A stretch of 64,000 bases of DNA, taken from Klebsiella planticola ATCC 33531. Its GTDB lineage: Bacteria; Pseudomonadota; Gammaproteobacteria; Enterobacterales; Enterobacteriaceae. The number at the start of each line of letters is the position of its first letter. Position 1 is the first letter of the stretch. Made by a program: the position numbers and the translations under genes. Below, piece by piece: positions 1 to 8,717 of the stretch. The notes beneath the pieces were generated by a model. The model was given only the letters and a program-made list of their open reading frames with translations, had not been told where the DNA came from and did not search any database. The DNA is taken from the NCBI RefSeq assembly GCF_000735435.1, contig NZ_JMPP01000057.1:1-64000 (forward strand). Reading direction: 5' to 3'.

Positions 1-2118
1 AGCAGTGAACCAGACCTCGAGAAAAAAAAGGCCGCCTATGCGGCGCTGGCTGACGTGCTGGATAACGAGGCCGCCCGTAAGGAATTAATCGACCAGCTGC
101 GTTCTGCCGCCGCCACGCCGCCGCCGGCCAGCGCGCCAAAGCTGACGCCGCCGGAAGAGAAAGATGAACGGACGGTACTGGAAAACGTCACCCAGGTGAG
201 CCGCGAGTACGGTGAACGCTTTGCTGCGCGTTTTTCTCAGCTGTGGCGCAATATTACCGCCTCTGCGCATAAGCCGTTTCATGCCGAAACCTTTCGCAAC
301 GCCGCCGGCCATTTCCTGCTGCTGGCCGTGCTGGTATTCGCCTTCTGGTGGCTGGTCCGCCTCGCCGCGCTGCCGCTGTATCGCAAAATGGGTCAGTGGG
401 GACGGCGCAAAAATCACGATCGCGGTAACTGGCTACAGCTCCCGGCCACCATCGCCGGCGCGTTTATCTTCGATCTCCTCCTGCTGGCGTTGACGCTGTT
501 TGTTGGCCAGATGCTCAGCGATCGGTTTAATGGCGGGAGCCGGACTATCGCCTTTCAGCAAAGCCTGTTTCTGAATGCCTTCGCCTTGATTGAGTTTTTT
601 AAAGCGATTCTGCGGCTGATTTTCTGTCCGCGGGTAACGGAGCTGAGGCCGTTTAACCTCAGCGATGAGAGCGCGAAGTACTGGAACCTGCGCCTGAGCG
701 CGCTGAGCAGTCTGATTGGCTACGGCCTGATCGTCGCAGTGCCGATTATCTCCAATCAGGTCAACGTTCAGGTCGGCGCACTGGCGAATGTGGTCATTAT
801 GCTGTGTATCACCCTCTGGGCGCTGTATCTGATCTTCCGTAATAAAACGCGGATTACTCAGGGACTGCTGCACCTGGCAGACCGCTCGCTGGCCTTCTTC
901 AGTCTGTTTATCCGCGCCTTTGCGCTTATCTGGCACTGGCTGGCCTGCCTCTACTTTATCGTGCTGTTTTTCTTTTCCCTTTTCGACCCCGGCAACAGCC
1001 TGAAGTTTATGATGGGGGCCACGGTACGCAGTCTGGCGATTATCGGCGCCGCCGCGCTGCTCTCCGGCATCTTGTCACGCTGGATAGCGAAAACCATTAC
1101 CCTGTCGCCGCAGACCCAGCGTAACTATCCCGAGCTGCAGAAGCGGCTAAACGGCTGGATCTCCGTCGCGCTCAAAGTGGCGCGAATTTTAGTGGTCTGC
1201 GTGGCGATTATGCTGCTGCTAAGCGCCTGGGGACTGTTTGATTTCTGGAACTGGATGCAACACGGCGCCGGGCAAAAAGCGGTGGATGTGCTGATTCGCA
1301 TCGCGCTGATTCTGTTCTTCTCCGCCATCGGCTGGACGCTGCTCGCCAGCCTGATAGAAAACCGCCTGGCCTCAGACATTCACGGCCGCCCGCTACCGGG
1401 CGCTCGTGCCCGTACGCTGCTGACGTTATTCCGTAACGCGCTGGCGGTCATTATCAGCACCATCACGGCGATGATCCTGCTCTCCGAAGTGGGGGTGAAC
1501 ATTGCGCCGCTGCTGGCCGGCGCCGGTGCGCTGGGGCTGGCCATTTCGTTCGGCGCCCAGACGCTAGTAAAAGATATTATCACCGGTATTTTTATCCAGT
1601 TTGAGAACGGGATGAATACCGGTGACCTGGTGACCATCGGCCCGTTAACCGGCACGGTGGAACGGATGTCGATCCGTTCCGTGGGCGTGCGCCAGGACAC
1701 CGGCGCTTACCATATTATCCCGTGGTCCTCGATTACCACCTTCGCCAACTTCGTGCGCGGCATCGGCTCAGTGGTTGCCAACTACGATGTCGACAGACAG
1801 GAGGATCTGGATAAAGCCGGTCAGGCGCTGAAAAACGCGGTTGCCGACGTGATGGATCAGGAGGAGATTCGCGGGCTGGTGATTGGCGAGCCGTCATTTG
1901 CCGGGCTGGTCGGCCTGAGCAATACGGCATTTACCCTGCGAGTCACCTTCACCACTCTGCCGCTGAAGCAGTGGACGGTACGCTTTGCGCTCGATACGCA
2001 GGTGAAGAAACATTTCGATCTCGCCGGAGTACGGGCGCCCGTGCAAACCTACCAGGTTCTGCCGGCTCCTGCGCCCATCGCCGCACCACCAGCGGCACCC
2101 GCAGAACCGACGCTATAG
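1..2118 (+). CDS. ybiO: YbiO, MscS-family mechanosensitive channel (5' end outside the window)
   Basis: The reading frame is open from base 1, so the N-terminus with its signal peptide lies upstream; about 705 codons are visible. The product is a large MscS-type channel of the inner membrane that relieves turgor on hypo-osmotic shock. An N-terminal periplasmic-type region is followed by many hydrophobic segments. The MscS pore and beta domain lies near the C-terminus, with the glycine/alanine-rich pore helix LLAGAGALGLAISFG and then the TGDLVTIG and GTVERMSIRS stretches. The tail is Pro/Ala-rich. Sequence and length fit E. coli YbiO along the whole visible part. A first start-like codon at 55 (GTG) is internal to the gene and should not be taken as the start. 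Confidence 0.95.
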   Translation, partial: SSEPDLEKKKAAYAALADVLDNEAARKELIDQLRSAAATPPPASAPKLTPPEEKDERTVLENVTQVSREYGERFAARFSQLWRNITASAHKPFHAETFRNAAGHFLLLAVLVFAFWWLVRLAALPLYRKMGQWGRRKNHDRGNWLQLPATIAGAFIFDLLLLALTLFVGQMLSDRFNGGSRTIAFQQSLFLNAFALIEFFKAILRLIFCPRVTELRPFNLSDESAKYWNLRLSALSSLIGYGLIVAVPIISNQVNVQVGALANVVIMLCITLWALYLIFRNKTRITQGLLHLADRSLAFFSLFIRAFALIWHWLACLYFIVLFFFSLFDPGNSLKFMMGATVRSLAIIGAAALLSGILSRWIAKTITLSPQTQRNYPELQKRLNGWISVALKVARILVVCVAIMLLLSAWGLFDFWNWMQHGAGQKAVDVLIRIALILFFSAIGWTLLASLIENRLASDIHGRPLPGARARTLLTLFRNALAVIISTITAMILLSEVGVNIAPLLAGAGALGLAISFGAQTLVKDIITGIFIQFENGMNTGDLVTIGPLTGTVERMSIRSVGVRQDTGAYHIIPWSSITTFANFVRGIGSVVANYDVDRQEDLDKAGQALKNAVADVMDQEEIRGLVIGEPSFAGLVGLSNTAFTLRVTFTTLPLKQWTVRFALDTQVKKHFDLAGVRAPVQTYQVLPAPAPIAAPPAAPAEPTL

Positions 2119-2137
2119 CCACGGCGCAGAGCACATT

Positions 2138-2160
2138 CCGGGCGGGCCAGACCCGCCCGG
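2138..2160. terminator. GC-rich hairpin between convergent ybiO and rlmF
   Basis: A perfect 9-bp inverted repeat, CCGGGCGGG and CCCGCCCGG around a 5-base loop, lies between the convergent 3' ends of ybiO and rlmF. There is no long T-run, so it may be a REP-like hairpin protecting 3' ends rather than a classic Rho-independent terminator. Confidence 0.5.
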
Positions 2161-2171
2161 ACGCATCATTC

Positions 2172-3092
2172 TTAGCGTGCCAGCGGACGGCGGCGTTTAG
2201 CCTCATCCATGAAGGTCCAGGCGATAAAGCGACTCTGCTTCTGTCCCTGGGCCATCTCTTTTTTCACCACCTTCACCGCGCCGGCTTCGGTCAGCGCACG
2301 ATAAAGCGGCGGCAGATTATCGCCGCGCGACACCAGTGAGGTGAACCATTTCACCTGGCGACCAAACTGCTGGCTTTCGCGGATCATCTGCGTAATGAAC
2401 GCCACTTCACCGCCTTCGCACCACAGCTCCTGCTGTTGACCGCCGAAGTTCATCACGCTGTCCGCCCCCAGCCCCAGGTTCCGACGCTTACGCTCGCCGC
2501 CGGCCTGCGCGCTGGCAGCAGAATCGTGGAATGGCGGGTTGCACAGCGTCGCATCAAAACACTCATTTTTATGAATAATGCCGCTAAAGATAGCCCCACT
2601 CTCTTTCTGTCGACGCAGGCGAATCTGGCGGCTGAGTCCCGGGTTAGCGTTGATGATCGCCTGGGCGCTGGCGATCGCTTCCGGGCTAATTTCGCTACCG
2701 GTAAAACGCCAGCCGTACTCATGCGCACCAATCAGCGGATAGATTAAGTTTGCGCCGCTGCCGACATCCAGAATGCTGGCATTTTCAGGAATGGTGCCGG
2801 TATCCAGCGCCAGCAGGTCGGCCAGGTGGTGAATATAATCCGCTCTTCCCGGTACCGGCGGGCATAAGAAGCCGTCCGGAATATCCCAGTGTTTCACCGC
2901 GTAAAAATGCGCCAGCAGCGCCTTATTCAGCGCCTTCACCGCCAGCGGGTTAGCAAAATCGATGGTCTGCTCGCCCACCGGATTAAGGGTGATAAAGCCT
3001 TGCAGCTCAGGGTGAGCCTGGCATAGCGCGGGCAAATCATAACGTTGATGATGACGGTTACGCGGGTGTAACCCCGGTTTCTGGGCTTTCAT
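2172..3092 (-). CDS. rlmF: 23S rRNA (adenine-1618 N6)-methyltransferase RlmF
   Basis: SAM-dependent methyltransferase that modifies A1618 of 23S rRNA in the cytoplasm. The 306-residue product opens with [15 protein letters not shown], which fits E. coli RlmF. It has a SAM-binding segment ([14 protein letters not shown]) and the catalytic NPPF motif (CNPPFHDSA) typical of N6-adenine methylation. The start at 3092 is chosen because AAAGGAG lies 6 bases upstream and the family begins here; an upstream ATG at 3170 would add 26 unrelated residues. It is convergent with ybiO and divergent from the flavin-reductase-like gene. Confidence 0.94.
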   Translation of the reverse strand: MKAQKPGLHPRNRHHQRYDLPALCQAHPELQGFITLNPVGEQTIDFANPLAVKALNKALLAHFYAVKHWDIPDGFLCPPVPGRADYIHHLADLLALDTGTIPENASILDVGSGANLIYPLIGAHEYGWRFTGSEISPEAIASAQAIINANPGLSRQIRLRRQKESGAIFSGIIHKNECFDATLCNPPFHDSAASAQAGGERKRRNLGLGADSVMNFGGQQQELWCEGGEVAFITQMIRESQQFGRQVKWFTSLVSRGDNLPPLYRALTEAGAVKVVKKEMAQGQKQSRFIAWTFMDEAKRRRPLAR

Positions 3093-3187
3093 GGCAATCT
3101 CCTTTGAACAGCCGCGTAAGATACCCGTTGACGGCGGCGCGGTAAATAAGGGAGTCTGGATATCTCTCATTCGGTTACGGGTGCTCT

Positions 3188-3802
3188 ATGTATTTCTATC
3201 AACCTTCACAGGGACATGGCCTGCCGCACGACCCGCTTAACGCGATTATCGGCCCACGCCCGATCGGCTGGATCGCCTCTCTGGACGCCGCAGGTCATCG
3301 CAATCTTGCCCCCTATAGCTTCTTTAACTGTTTTAACTATCGGCCGCCGATTATCGGTTTTGCCAGCAGCGGCTGGAAAGACAGTGTACAGAATATTATC
3401 GAAACCAAAGAGTTTGTCTGGAATCTGGCCACCCGCCCTTTGGCTGAAGCGATGAACGAAACCTCCGCCAGCATCCCTCGCGACGAAGATGAATTTGCCC
3501 GTGCCGGGCTGACTCCCGCCGCCAGCCGGATGGTCGCCGCCCCGCGGGTCGCGGAAAGCCCGGTGAACTTCGAATGTCGGCTCTCCCAATGTATTCGCCT
3601 GACCCGTGCCGATGGCGAGCCTGTCGATAGCTGGCTGGTGCTGGGTGAAGTGGTCGCAGTCCATATCGATGAGTCGTTACTGGAAAATGGCGTCTATCAG
3701 ACCGCTAAGGCCAGGCCGATTCTCCGCGCCGGTGGGCCGAGCGCCTATTACACTATCGATGAAAATCTGCGTTTCGACCTGATCCGCCCGGACGCTCGCT
3801 AA
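3188..3802 (+). CDS. Flavin reductase family protein (FMN-binding split barrel)
   Basis: A 204-residue protein of the flavin-reductase-like, FMN-binding split-barrel family. These cytoplasmic proteins bind FMN, and many reduce it with NAD(P)H or act as flavoprotein oxidoreductases. The early GPRPIGWIASLD stretch and NLAPYSFFNCF are typical of the FMN-binding region. The following GFASSGWKDSVQNI segment and the later NFECRLSQC are also family-like. The substrate cannot be read from sequence. It lies divergently from rlmF with 95 bp between the starts, and E. coli K-12 has no gene here as I remember it, so it is a lineage-specific insertion between rlmF and mcbA. Confidence 0.8.
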   Translation: MYFYQPSQGHGLPHDPLNAIIGPRPIGWIASLDAAGHRNLAPYSFFNCFNYRPPIIGFASSGWKDSVQNIIETKEFVWNLATRPLAEAMNETSASIPRDEDEFARAGLTPAASRMVAAPRVAESPVNFECRLSQCIRLTRADGEPVDSWLVLGEVVAVHIDESLLENGVYQTAKARPILRAGGPSAYYTIDENLRFDLIRPDAR

Positions 3803-3957
3803 GCCGTTTGTTCTTCTGCCCGGCCCACGGCGCGCGCCTGGTCGGGCCGCCGTTTATTCAAAAAAGATGTTGTTTGTCTTCAGTTTTTTACCCTGTCTAT
3901 CCTGCCGTAAAGGCCTAAACTTAAAGTATGTCCCATGCGGTTAATGAGGATATGCTC

Positions 3958-4224
3958 ATGAAAAGAACGCTGCTGTTACTCACCGTAATCACGATTGCCG
4001 CCACCTCTTTTATTGCCCAGGCCGGGATCTCACCTCCGCCGTCTATCGCCGAGAGCGGTCCGCTACGCCCGGCAGGCACCGTCTCCGCCTCCGGCGCCAG
4101 CAATCTGGATGATCTGCAGGCGAAACTGGCGGAAAAAGCCCACCAAAAAGGGGCGATAGCCTGGCGAATCAACTCCGCCAGCAGCGCGAATAAAATGTCC
4201 GGTACCGCCATTATCTATAAATAA
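3958..4224 (+). CDS. mcbA: McbA-like small periplasmic protein (DUF1471/YhcN family)
   Basis: An 88-residue secreted protein. Residues 1-22 form a signal peptide with likely cleavage after AQA. The mature part has the DUF1471 core LRPAGTVSASGASNLDDLQ and ends in SGTAIIYK. It occupies the position of E. coli mcbA, a BhsA-family gene linked to biofilm and colanic-acid effects. The start at 3958 is preferred over 3928 and 3952 because GAGGA lies 7 bases upstream and the signal peptide then begins MKRTLLLL. A paralogue (ybiJ) lies at 8326, so the fiu-ybiX-ybiI block is bracketed by two members of one family. Confidence 0.85.
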   Translation: MKRTLLLLTVITIAATSFIAQAGISPPPSIAESGPLRPAGTVSASGASNLDDLQAKLAEKAHQKGAIAWRINSASSANKMSGTAIIYK

Positions 4225-4365
4225 TCCACCGCTCTGCACGGGTCGGAACCCATCAGGGTCCCGCCCGATGGCCTGACGGCTGCCGTTTATGTAGAAAAAA
4301 TGCAGTTCACGTAAAGAAATGTATTTATTTTTTTATCAACGAGTGATAAAAATTTGCCTTCATTT

Positions 4366-4390
4366 GATAATAGTTATCAAAATCATTATC
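4366..4390 (+). promoter_or_regulatory. Fur box upstream of fiu
   Basis: GATAATAGTTATCAAAATC matches the 19-bp Fur consensus at 14 of 19 positions. It overlaps a second partial box ending ATCATTATC. The site is about 105 bp upstream of the fiu start. It implies iron-repressed transcription, as is known for fiu in E. coli. Confidence 0.8.
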
Positions 4391-4494
4391 AAACGCATTG
4401 CTATTTTAACAAATCACCTGCAGCGGTCGGGGCCCGGCATCGCTGTGCCTGCGGTTGTGATGGCTTTAATTAAAACTATAAGTTGCTTATTGAA

Positions 4495-6783
4495 ATGGAC
4501 AAAAAACAAAATTTACCGTTCAGCAGTTTTAGCTCGCTGACGATCTTTACCGGCATGTGTCTGAGTCTGTCGCCGACAGGCCTGGCTCTGGCCGCAGACG
4601 GCACTGAACAAAATGGCGGTGAAACGCTGGTGGTGGAAGCGCAGGCTCCCTCTCTGTATGCCCCTACGCAATCTGCCGACCCCAAATTTTCCCGCCCGAT
4701 TGCCGATACCACCCGCACGGTCACCGTGGTCTCCGAGCAGGTGATGAAAGATCAGGGCGTGACTAATTTGACCGATGCGTTGAAAAACGTTCCCGGCGTC
4801 GGAGCCTTCTATGCCGGGGAAAACGGCAGCTCGTCGACCGGCGACACCATTTATATGCGTGGAGCCGATACCTCTAACAGCATCTATGTCGATGGTGTCC
4901 GCGATATCGGCAGCGTGACCCGCGATACCTTTAACACCGAACAAGTGGAAGTGATTAAAGGCCCGTCGGGTTCTGACTACGGCCGTAGCGCTCCAACCGG
5001 CTCAATCAATATGATCAGCAAACAGCCGCGTCTGGACTCCGGTATCGATGCCTCCGTCAGCGCTGGCAGCGCCTGGTTCCGTCGCGGTACGCTCGATATC
5101 AATGAAGCCATCGGCGAAACCAGCGCCGTGCGTCTGAACCTGATGGGCGAAAAAACCCATGATGCCGGCCGCGATAACGTCAAAAATGAGCGTTACGGTA
5201 TCGCGCCATCGGCCGCGTTTGGTCTCGGTACTGAGAACCGTCTGTACCTGAACTATCTGCATGTGACCCAGCACAACACGCCGGACGGAGGTATCCCGAC
5301 CATTGGTCTGCCGGGGTACTCCGCGCCAACTCCTGGCACCGCGGCGCTCAATCACTCGGGTAAGGTCGCCACCAGCAACTTCTACGGGACGGATTCCGAC
5401 TACGACGACTCCACCACCGATACGGTGACCATGCGCTTCGAGCACGACCTGAGCGATAACACCACCCTTCGCAACACCACCCGCTGGTCGCGCGTGAAAC
5501 AGGATTATCTGCTAACCGCAGTGATGGGCGGCGCAACCAACATCACCCAGCCGGACCCGAACGATGTCGGCACCTGGACCTGGTCGCGTCTGGCGAACAC
5601 CAAAGACGTCAGTAATAAAATTCTGACCAACCAGACCAACCTGACCTCAAAGTTCTATACCGGTTCGATCGGGCATGACATCAGCACCGGTTTCGAGCTG
5701 ACCCGGGAAACGCAGACCAACTACGGCGTTTATCCCATTACGCCTCCGGCGGTCAATATTTACCATCCCAATAGCAACATCTCTATTGGCGGTCTGGACC
5801 GCAGCGGCGCCAACGCCAACGGGCAGACGGATACCTTCGGCGTTTATGCCTTCGATACTCTGCAGATTACCCATGATTTCGAGCTGAACGGCGGCATCCG
5901 TCTGGATAACTACCAGACAAAATATGACAGCGCCAGCCTGTGCGGCGGCACCGGCCGCGGTGCGGTTGCCTGCCCGGACGGCGTGGTGAAAAACAGCCCG
6001 GTCACCACGGTTGATACCTCCACCAGCGGCAATCTGGTGAACTGGAAAGCCGGGGCGCTGTACCACCTGACCGACAGCGGCAACGTTTACGTCAACTATG
6101 CGATCTCCCAGCAGCCTCCGGGCGGCAATAACTTTGCCCTGGCCCAAAGCGGTACCGGGAATAGCGCCAACCGTACCGATTTTAAACCGCAGAAAGCGAA
6201 GACCAGCGAAGTCGGTACCAAGTGGGAGCTGATGGATAAACGTCTGCTGCTGACGGCTGCGCTTTTCCGTACCGATATTGAGAACGAAGTCGAGCAAAAC
6301 GACGACGGCACCTATTCGCAGTACGGTAAAAAACGCGTTGAAGGTTATGAGCTGTCTCTGGCCGGTAATATCACCCCGGACTGGCAGGTCATCGGCGGAT
6401 ATACCCAGCAGCACGCCAGCGTCCGTGAAGGCAGCAACATCTCCCAGGACGGCACCAGCGCGCTGCCGTACACGCCGGAACACGCCTTTACCCTCTGGAG
6501 CCAGTACCAGGCAACCGATGCTATCGCCCTTGGCGCAGGCGCTCGCTATATCGGCAGCATGCATCGCGGCAGCGACGGCGCCGTCGGTACGCCGTCCTCC
6601 ACCGAAGGCTACTGGGTGGCTGATGCGAAAGTGGGCTATCGTATCAACCGTAACGTCGATCTGCAGCTGAACGTCTATAACCTGTTCGATACCCATTATG
6701 TCGCCTCAATCAACAAGAGCGGCTACCGTTATCATCCAGGCGAACCGCGTACTTTCCTGCTGACTGCCAACGTGCATTTCTAA
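4495..6783 (+). CDS. fiu: Fiu, TonB-dependent catecholate siderophore receptor
   Basis: Outer-membrane beta-barrel receptor that takes up iron complexed to monomeric catechols (dihydroxybenzoate derivatives) and lets in catechol-substituted beta-lactams. The product is 762 residues against about 760 in E. coli. A signal peptide of about 33 residues ends near LALAA and is followed by a TonB-box-like ETLVVEA. The plug domain (NVPGVGAF, IYMRGADTSNSIYVDG, EVIKGPSG) precedes the barrel, which ends in the usual aromatic C-terminus (NVHF). The ATG at 4495 aligns with the family start; a TTG at 4483 is less likely. ybiX follows in the same direction. Confidence 0.96.
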   Translation: MDKKQNLPFSSFSSLTIFTGMCLSLSPTGLALAADGTEQNGGETLVVEAQAPSLYAPTQSADPKFSRPIADTTRTVTVVSEQVMKDQGVTNLTDALKNVPGVGAFYAGENGSSSTGDTIYMRGADTSNSIYVDGVRDIGSVTRDTFNTEQVEVIKGPSGSDYGRSAPTGSINMISKQPRLDSGIDASVSAGSAWFRRGTLDINEAIGETSAVRLNLMGEKTHDAGRDNVKNERYGIAPSAAFGLGTENRLYLNYLHVTQHNTPDGGIPTIGLPGYSAPTPGTAALNHSGKVATSNFYGTDSDYDDSTTDTVTMRFEHDLSDNTTLRNTTRWSRVKQDYLLTAVMGGATNITQPDPNDVGTWTWSRLANTKDVSNKILTNQTNLTSKFYTGSIGHDISTGFELTRETQTNYGVYPITPPAVNIYHPNSNISIGGLDRSGANANGQTDTFGVYAFDTLQITHDFELNGGIRLDNYQTKYDSASLCGGTGRGAVACPDGVVKNSPVTTVDTSTSGNLVNWKAGALYHLTDSGNVYVNYAISQQPPGGNNFALAQSGTGNSANRTDFKPQKAKTSEVGTKWELMDKRLLLTAALFRTDIENEVEQNDDGTYSQYGKKRVEGYELSLAGNITPDWQVIGGYTQQHASVREGSNISQDGTSALPYTPEHAFTLWSQYQATDAIALGAGARYIGSMHRGSDGAVGTPSSTEGYWVADAKVGYRINRNVDLQLNVYNLFDTHYVASINKSGYRYHPGEPRTFLLTANVHF

Positions 6784-6790
6784 TCCACAG

Positions 6791-6812
6791 CGGGGCGGCA
6801 ACGCCCCGTTTC
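6791..6812 (+). terminator. Hairpin with T-rich tail between fiu and ybiX
   Basis: CGGGGCG and CGCCCCG form a 7-bp stem around a GCAA-type loop, followed by TTTCTT, just after the fiu stop. It probably acts as a partial terminator or 3'-end stabiliser that lowers ybiX expression relative to fiu. Confidence 0.55.
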
Positions 6813-6828
6813 TTGAGGAGAAACAACG

Positions 6829-7506
6829 ATGATGTACCATATCCCCACCGTTCTCAGCCCGCAGGAAGTTGACGATTTTCGCGCGCAGCTGCAGCAGGCC
6901 GACTGGGTTGACGGGCGAGCCACCACCGGCGATCAGGGCGCGCTGGTGAAAAAAAATCAGCAGGTCGATACCCGCAGTCCGCTGTACGGCGAACTGCAGA
7001 ACAGAGTCCTCGCGGCGCTCAACCGCAGTTCACTGTTCTTCGCCGCCGCACTGCCTAAAACCCTCTCCAGCCCGCTGTTTAACCGCTATCAGCAGAGTGA
7101 GACCTACGGTTTTCACGTTGACGGCGCGGTGCGCAGTCAGGCCCAGGGCGGCTGGATGCGTACCGACCTTTCTGCCACCCTGTTCCTCAGCGCGCCTGAG
7201 AGTTATGAAGGCGGTGAGCTGGTGGTAAACGACACCTATGGTCAGCATACGGTCAAGCTGCCGGCGGGCGACCTGGTACTCTACCCGTCAAGCAGCCTGC
7301 ACTGCGTGACGCCGGTGACCCAGGGCGTGCGCGTGGCTTCTTTCCTGTGGGTCCAGTCGATGATCCGCGATGACAAACGCCGCAGCATGCTGTTCGAGCT
7401 GGATCGGAATATTCAGACTCTGAAGAGCCGCCACGGCGAGAGTGACGAGGTGCTATCGCTACTTAATCTGTACCATAACTTGCTGCGGGACTGGTCGGAA
7501 ATCTGA
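6829..7506 (+). CDS. ybiX: YbiX, PKHD-type Fe(II)/2-oxoglutarate hydroxylase
   Basis: A 225-residue cytoplasmic dioxygenase of the prolyl-4-hydroxylase-like (PKHD) family, the same length as E. coli YbiX. The Fe(II) ligands are visible as the HVD of YGFHVDGAV near residue 96 and the His of [10 protein letters not shown] near residue 157. The Arg of GVRVASFLW would bind 2-oxoglutarate. The substrate is not established. It sits directly downstream of fiu with a strong GAGGAG ribosome site, so it is probably iron-regulated with fiu and may act on an iron or siderophore-related target (inference). Confidence 0.93.
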   Translation: MMYHIPTVLSPQEVDDFRAQLQQADWVDGRATTGDQGALVKKNQQVDTRSPLYGELQNRVLAALNRSSLFFAAALPKTLSSPLFNRYQQSETYGFHVDGAVRSQAQGGWMRTDLSATLFLSAPESYEGGELVVNDTYGQHTVKLPAGDLVLYPSSSLHCVTPVTQGVRVASFLWVQSMIRDDKRRSMLFELDRNIQTLKSRHGESDEVLSLLNLYHNLLRDWSEI

Positions 7507-7543
7507 GCCCTTGCCAGACTCATTTTTGCCCCCATCTTCACTC

Positions 7544-7745
7544 TACCCGTCATACTCAAGTTGCCTGCACGTTGGCTTCGTGACTCGACTCCCCAATAAG
7601 CCTCACCCATACGAGCCGCCGCAGAGCAGCGTTCAAATCTGTTCCGGACAGATTGGCCGCTCGCCCCAGCCATTTAGCAAAGTAAGCGCCCGGAGGGCTC
7701 GGCGGCGTCGCCTTTCTGCAACTCGCATAAGTCAGGGTATATAAT
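7544..7745. repeat. ERIC-type imperfect palindrome with an internal insert
   Basis: The outer ends are inverted: TACCCGTCATACTCAAGTTG on the left, and on the right a segment whose reverse complement reads TATACCCTGACTTATGCGAG followed by TTGC. These are the characteristic ERIC termini. The element is about 200 bp rather than the usual 127 or so. The extra middle part contains AAATCTGTTCCGGACAGATT, a self-complementary hairpin. The right end supplies TATAAT at 7740-7745, placed to act as a -10 element for ybiI. It contains no credible gene. Confidence 0.75.
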
Positions 7746-7773
7746 GACAGTAACAACAGTGAGGAGGTGCATC

Positions 7774-8040
7774 ATGGCATCAGGTTGGGCAAATGATGGC
7801 GCAGTTCAGGATCAGATCGACAGCACCGTTGACGATGCGGTCGCACGGGCGAGAAACGCCCTCCCCAGCGGAGAGAGCCACAAATTTTGTGATGAATGCG
7901 GAGAGCCGATTCCCGAGGCCCGAAGAAAGGCGATCCCGGGGGTCAGATACTGCGTGAAGTGCCAACAGGAGAAAGATTTACATAACAATACATTTTCAGG
8001 ATATAATCGCCGTGGCTCCAAGGACAGCCAGCTACGCTGA
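7774..8040 (+). CDS. ybiI: YbiI, DksA/TraR-type C4 zinc-finger protein
   Basis: An 88-residue cytoplasmic protein matching E. coli YbiI from MASGWAND to the terminal GYNRRGSKDSQLR. It carries the C4 zinc finger FCDEC...YCVKC (around residues 38-62), flanked by GEPIPEARRKAIPGVRYC, the DksA/TraR signature. Relatives bind RNA polymerase in the secondary channel; YbiI itself has no firmly assigned role. The start is fixed by GAGGAGGT 6-12 bases upstream. An in-frame ATG at 7744 overlaps the ERIC end and is rejected. Confidence 0.92.
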   Translation: MASGWANDGAVQDQIDSTVDDAVARARNALPSGESHKFCDECGEPIPEARRKAIPGVRYCVKCQQEKDLHNNTFSGYNRRGSKDSQLR

Positions 8041-8325
8041 CCTTCCTTTACCGTTCATTACCACAGAAAGCATTATCTTTTCGCGCACGTTTTTCGGCCA
8101 AAAAAGTGGCAAAATGTGCCCTGAATACGTTCTGTACCCCGCTGGGGTCTCTCCGGCCATCCCACCACGAAATAATTTATTAATATTCAATAAATTAATA
8201 ATCATTCAAAAAAATCGATGAAGACTGTTAATTTCCTTCGATTTTATCTCTCGCAAAAAAGCGTGATACTTATCACATCGACGGAACATCGTCCTCTTAA
8301 CAAAATAACCTGCGAGAGATTAACT

Positions 8326-8586
8326 ATGAAAACCATTAAATATGCTGCCGCTGCTATTGCCCTTACTACTCTGTCCTTTGGCGCTTTCGCCGCTCAGCCG
8401 GTTAGCCCGTCTCAGGCTGAAAGCATGAACAAAATTGGCGTGGTCTCTGCTGAAGGCGCAACGACTCTGGATGGTCTGGAAGCCAAACTGGCTGAAAAAG
8501 CGCAAGCCGCTGGTGCGACTGGTTACAGCATCACCTCCGCCAACACCAACAACAAAATTAGCGGTACCGCGGTTATCTATAAATAA
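8326..8586 (+). CDS. ybiJ: YbiJ, DUF1471 small periplasmic protein
   Basis: An 86-residue secreted protein with a signal peptide (cleavage near AFA, residue 22). The DUF1471/YhcN core is NKIGVVSAEGATTLDGLEAK, and it ends SGTAVIYK, like E. coli YbiJ. The start at 8326 has GAGAG upstream; an in-frame ATG at 8218 would add 36 residues that break the signal peptide. The 285 bp upstream (8041-8325) are AT-rich with no gene. It is monocistronic, with a strong terminator after it. Confidence 0.9.
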   Translation: MKTIKYAAAAIALTTLSFGAFAAQPVSPSQAESMNKIGVVSAEGATTLDGLEAKLAEKAQAAGATGYSITSANTNNKISGTAVIYK

Positions 8587-8637
8587 CCGCTGCACGACCT
8601 GTATTAACCCTGAACGACCCTTTAATACCCTTGTTTT

Positions 8638-8672
8638 GCCCGTCCGTGCCACCGGACGGGCTTTTTTTTTTT
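8638..8672 (+). terminator. Rho-independent terminator of ybiJ
   Basis: GCCCGTCCG and CGGACGGGC form a perfect 9-bp stem around a 6-base loop, followed by about 12 T residues. It ends ybiJ transcription before the convergent ybiB. Confidence 0.92.
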
Positions 8673-8717
8673 ATACGTCACTGTCTGACGTGAGCTTTTT
8701 TCAGGGGAAACGGGTGG

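Noticed and set aside
1-60. ybiO as a 5'-truncated pseudogene
   Set aside because: The frame is open to the window edge and the missing part is the expected N-terminus, so truncation is by the window, not by mutation.
7442-7756. Short frames on both strands across the ERIC-type element
   Set aside because: They run through the repeat palindrome or the end of ybiX and have no conserved content.
8655-8680. Possible second lambda att core (GC followed by T-run and ATAC)
   Set aside because: It is the T-run of the ybiJ terminator followed by chance bases; no arm similarity to attB exists.
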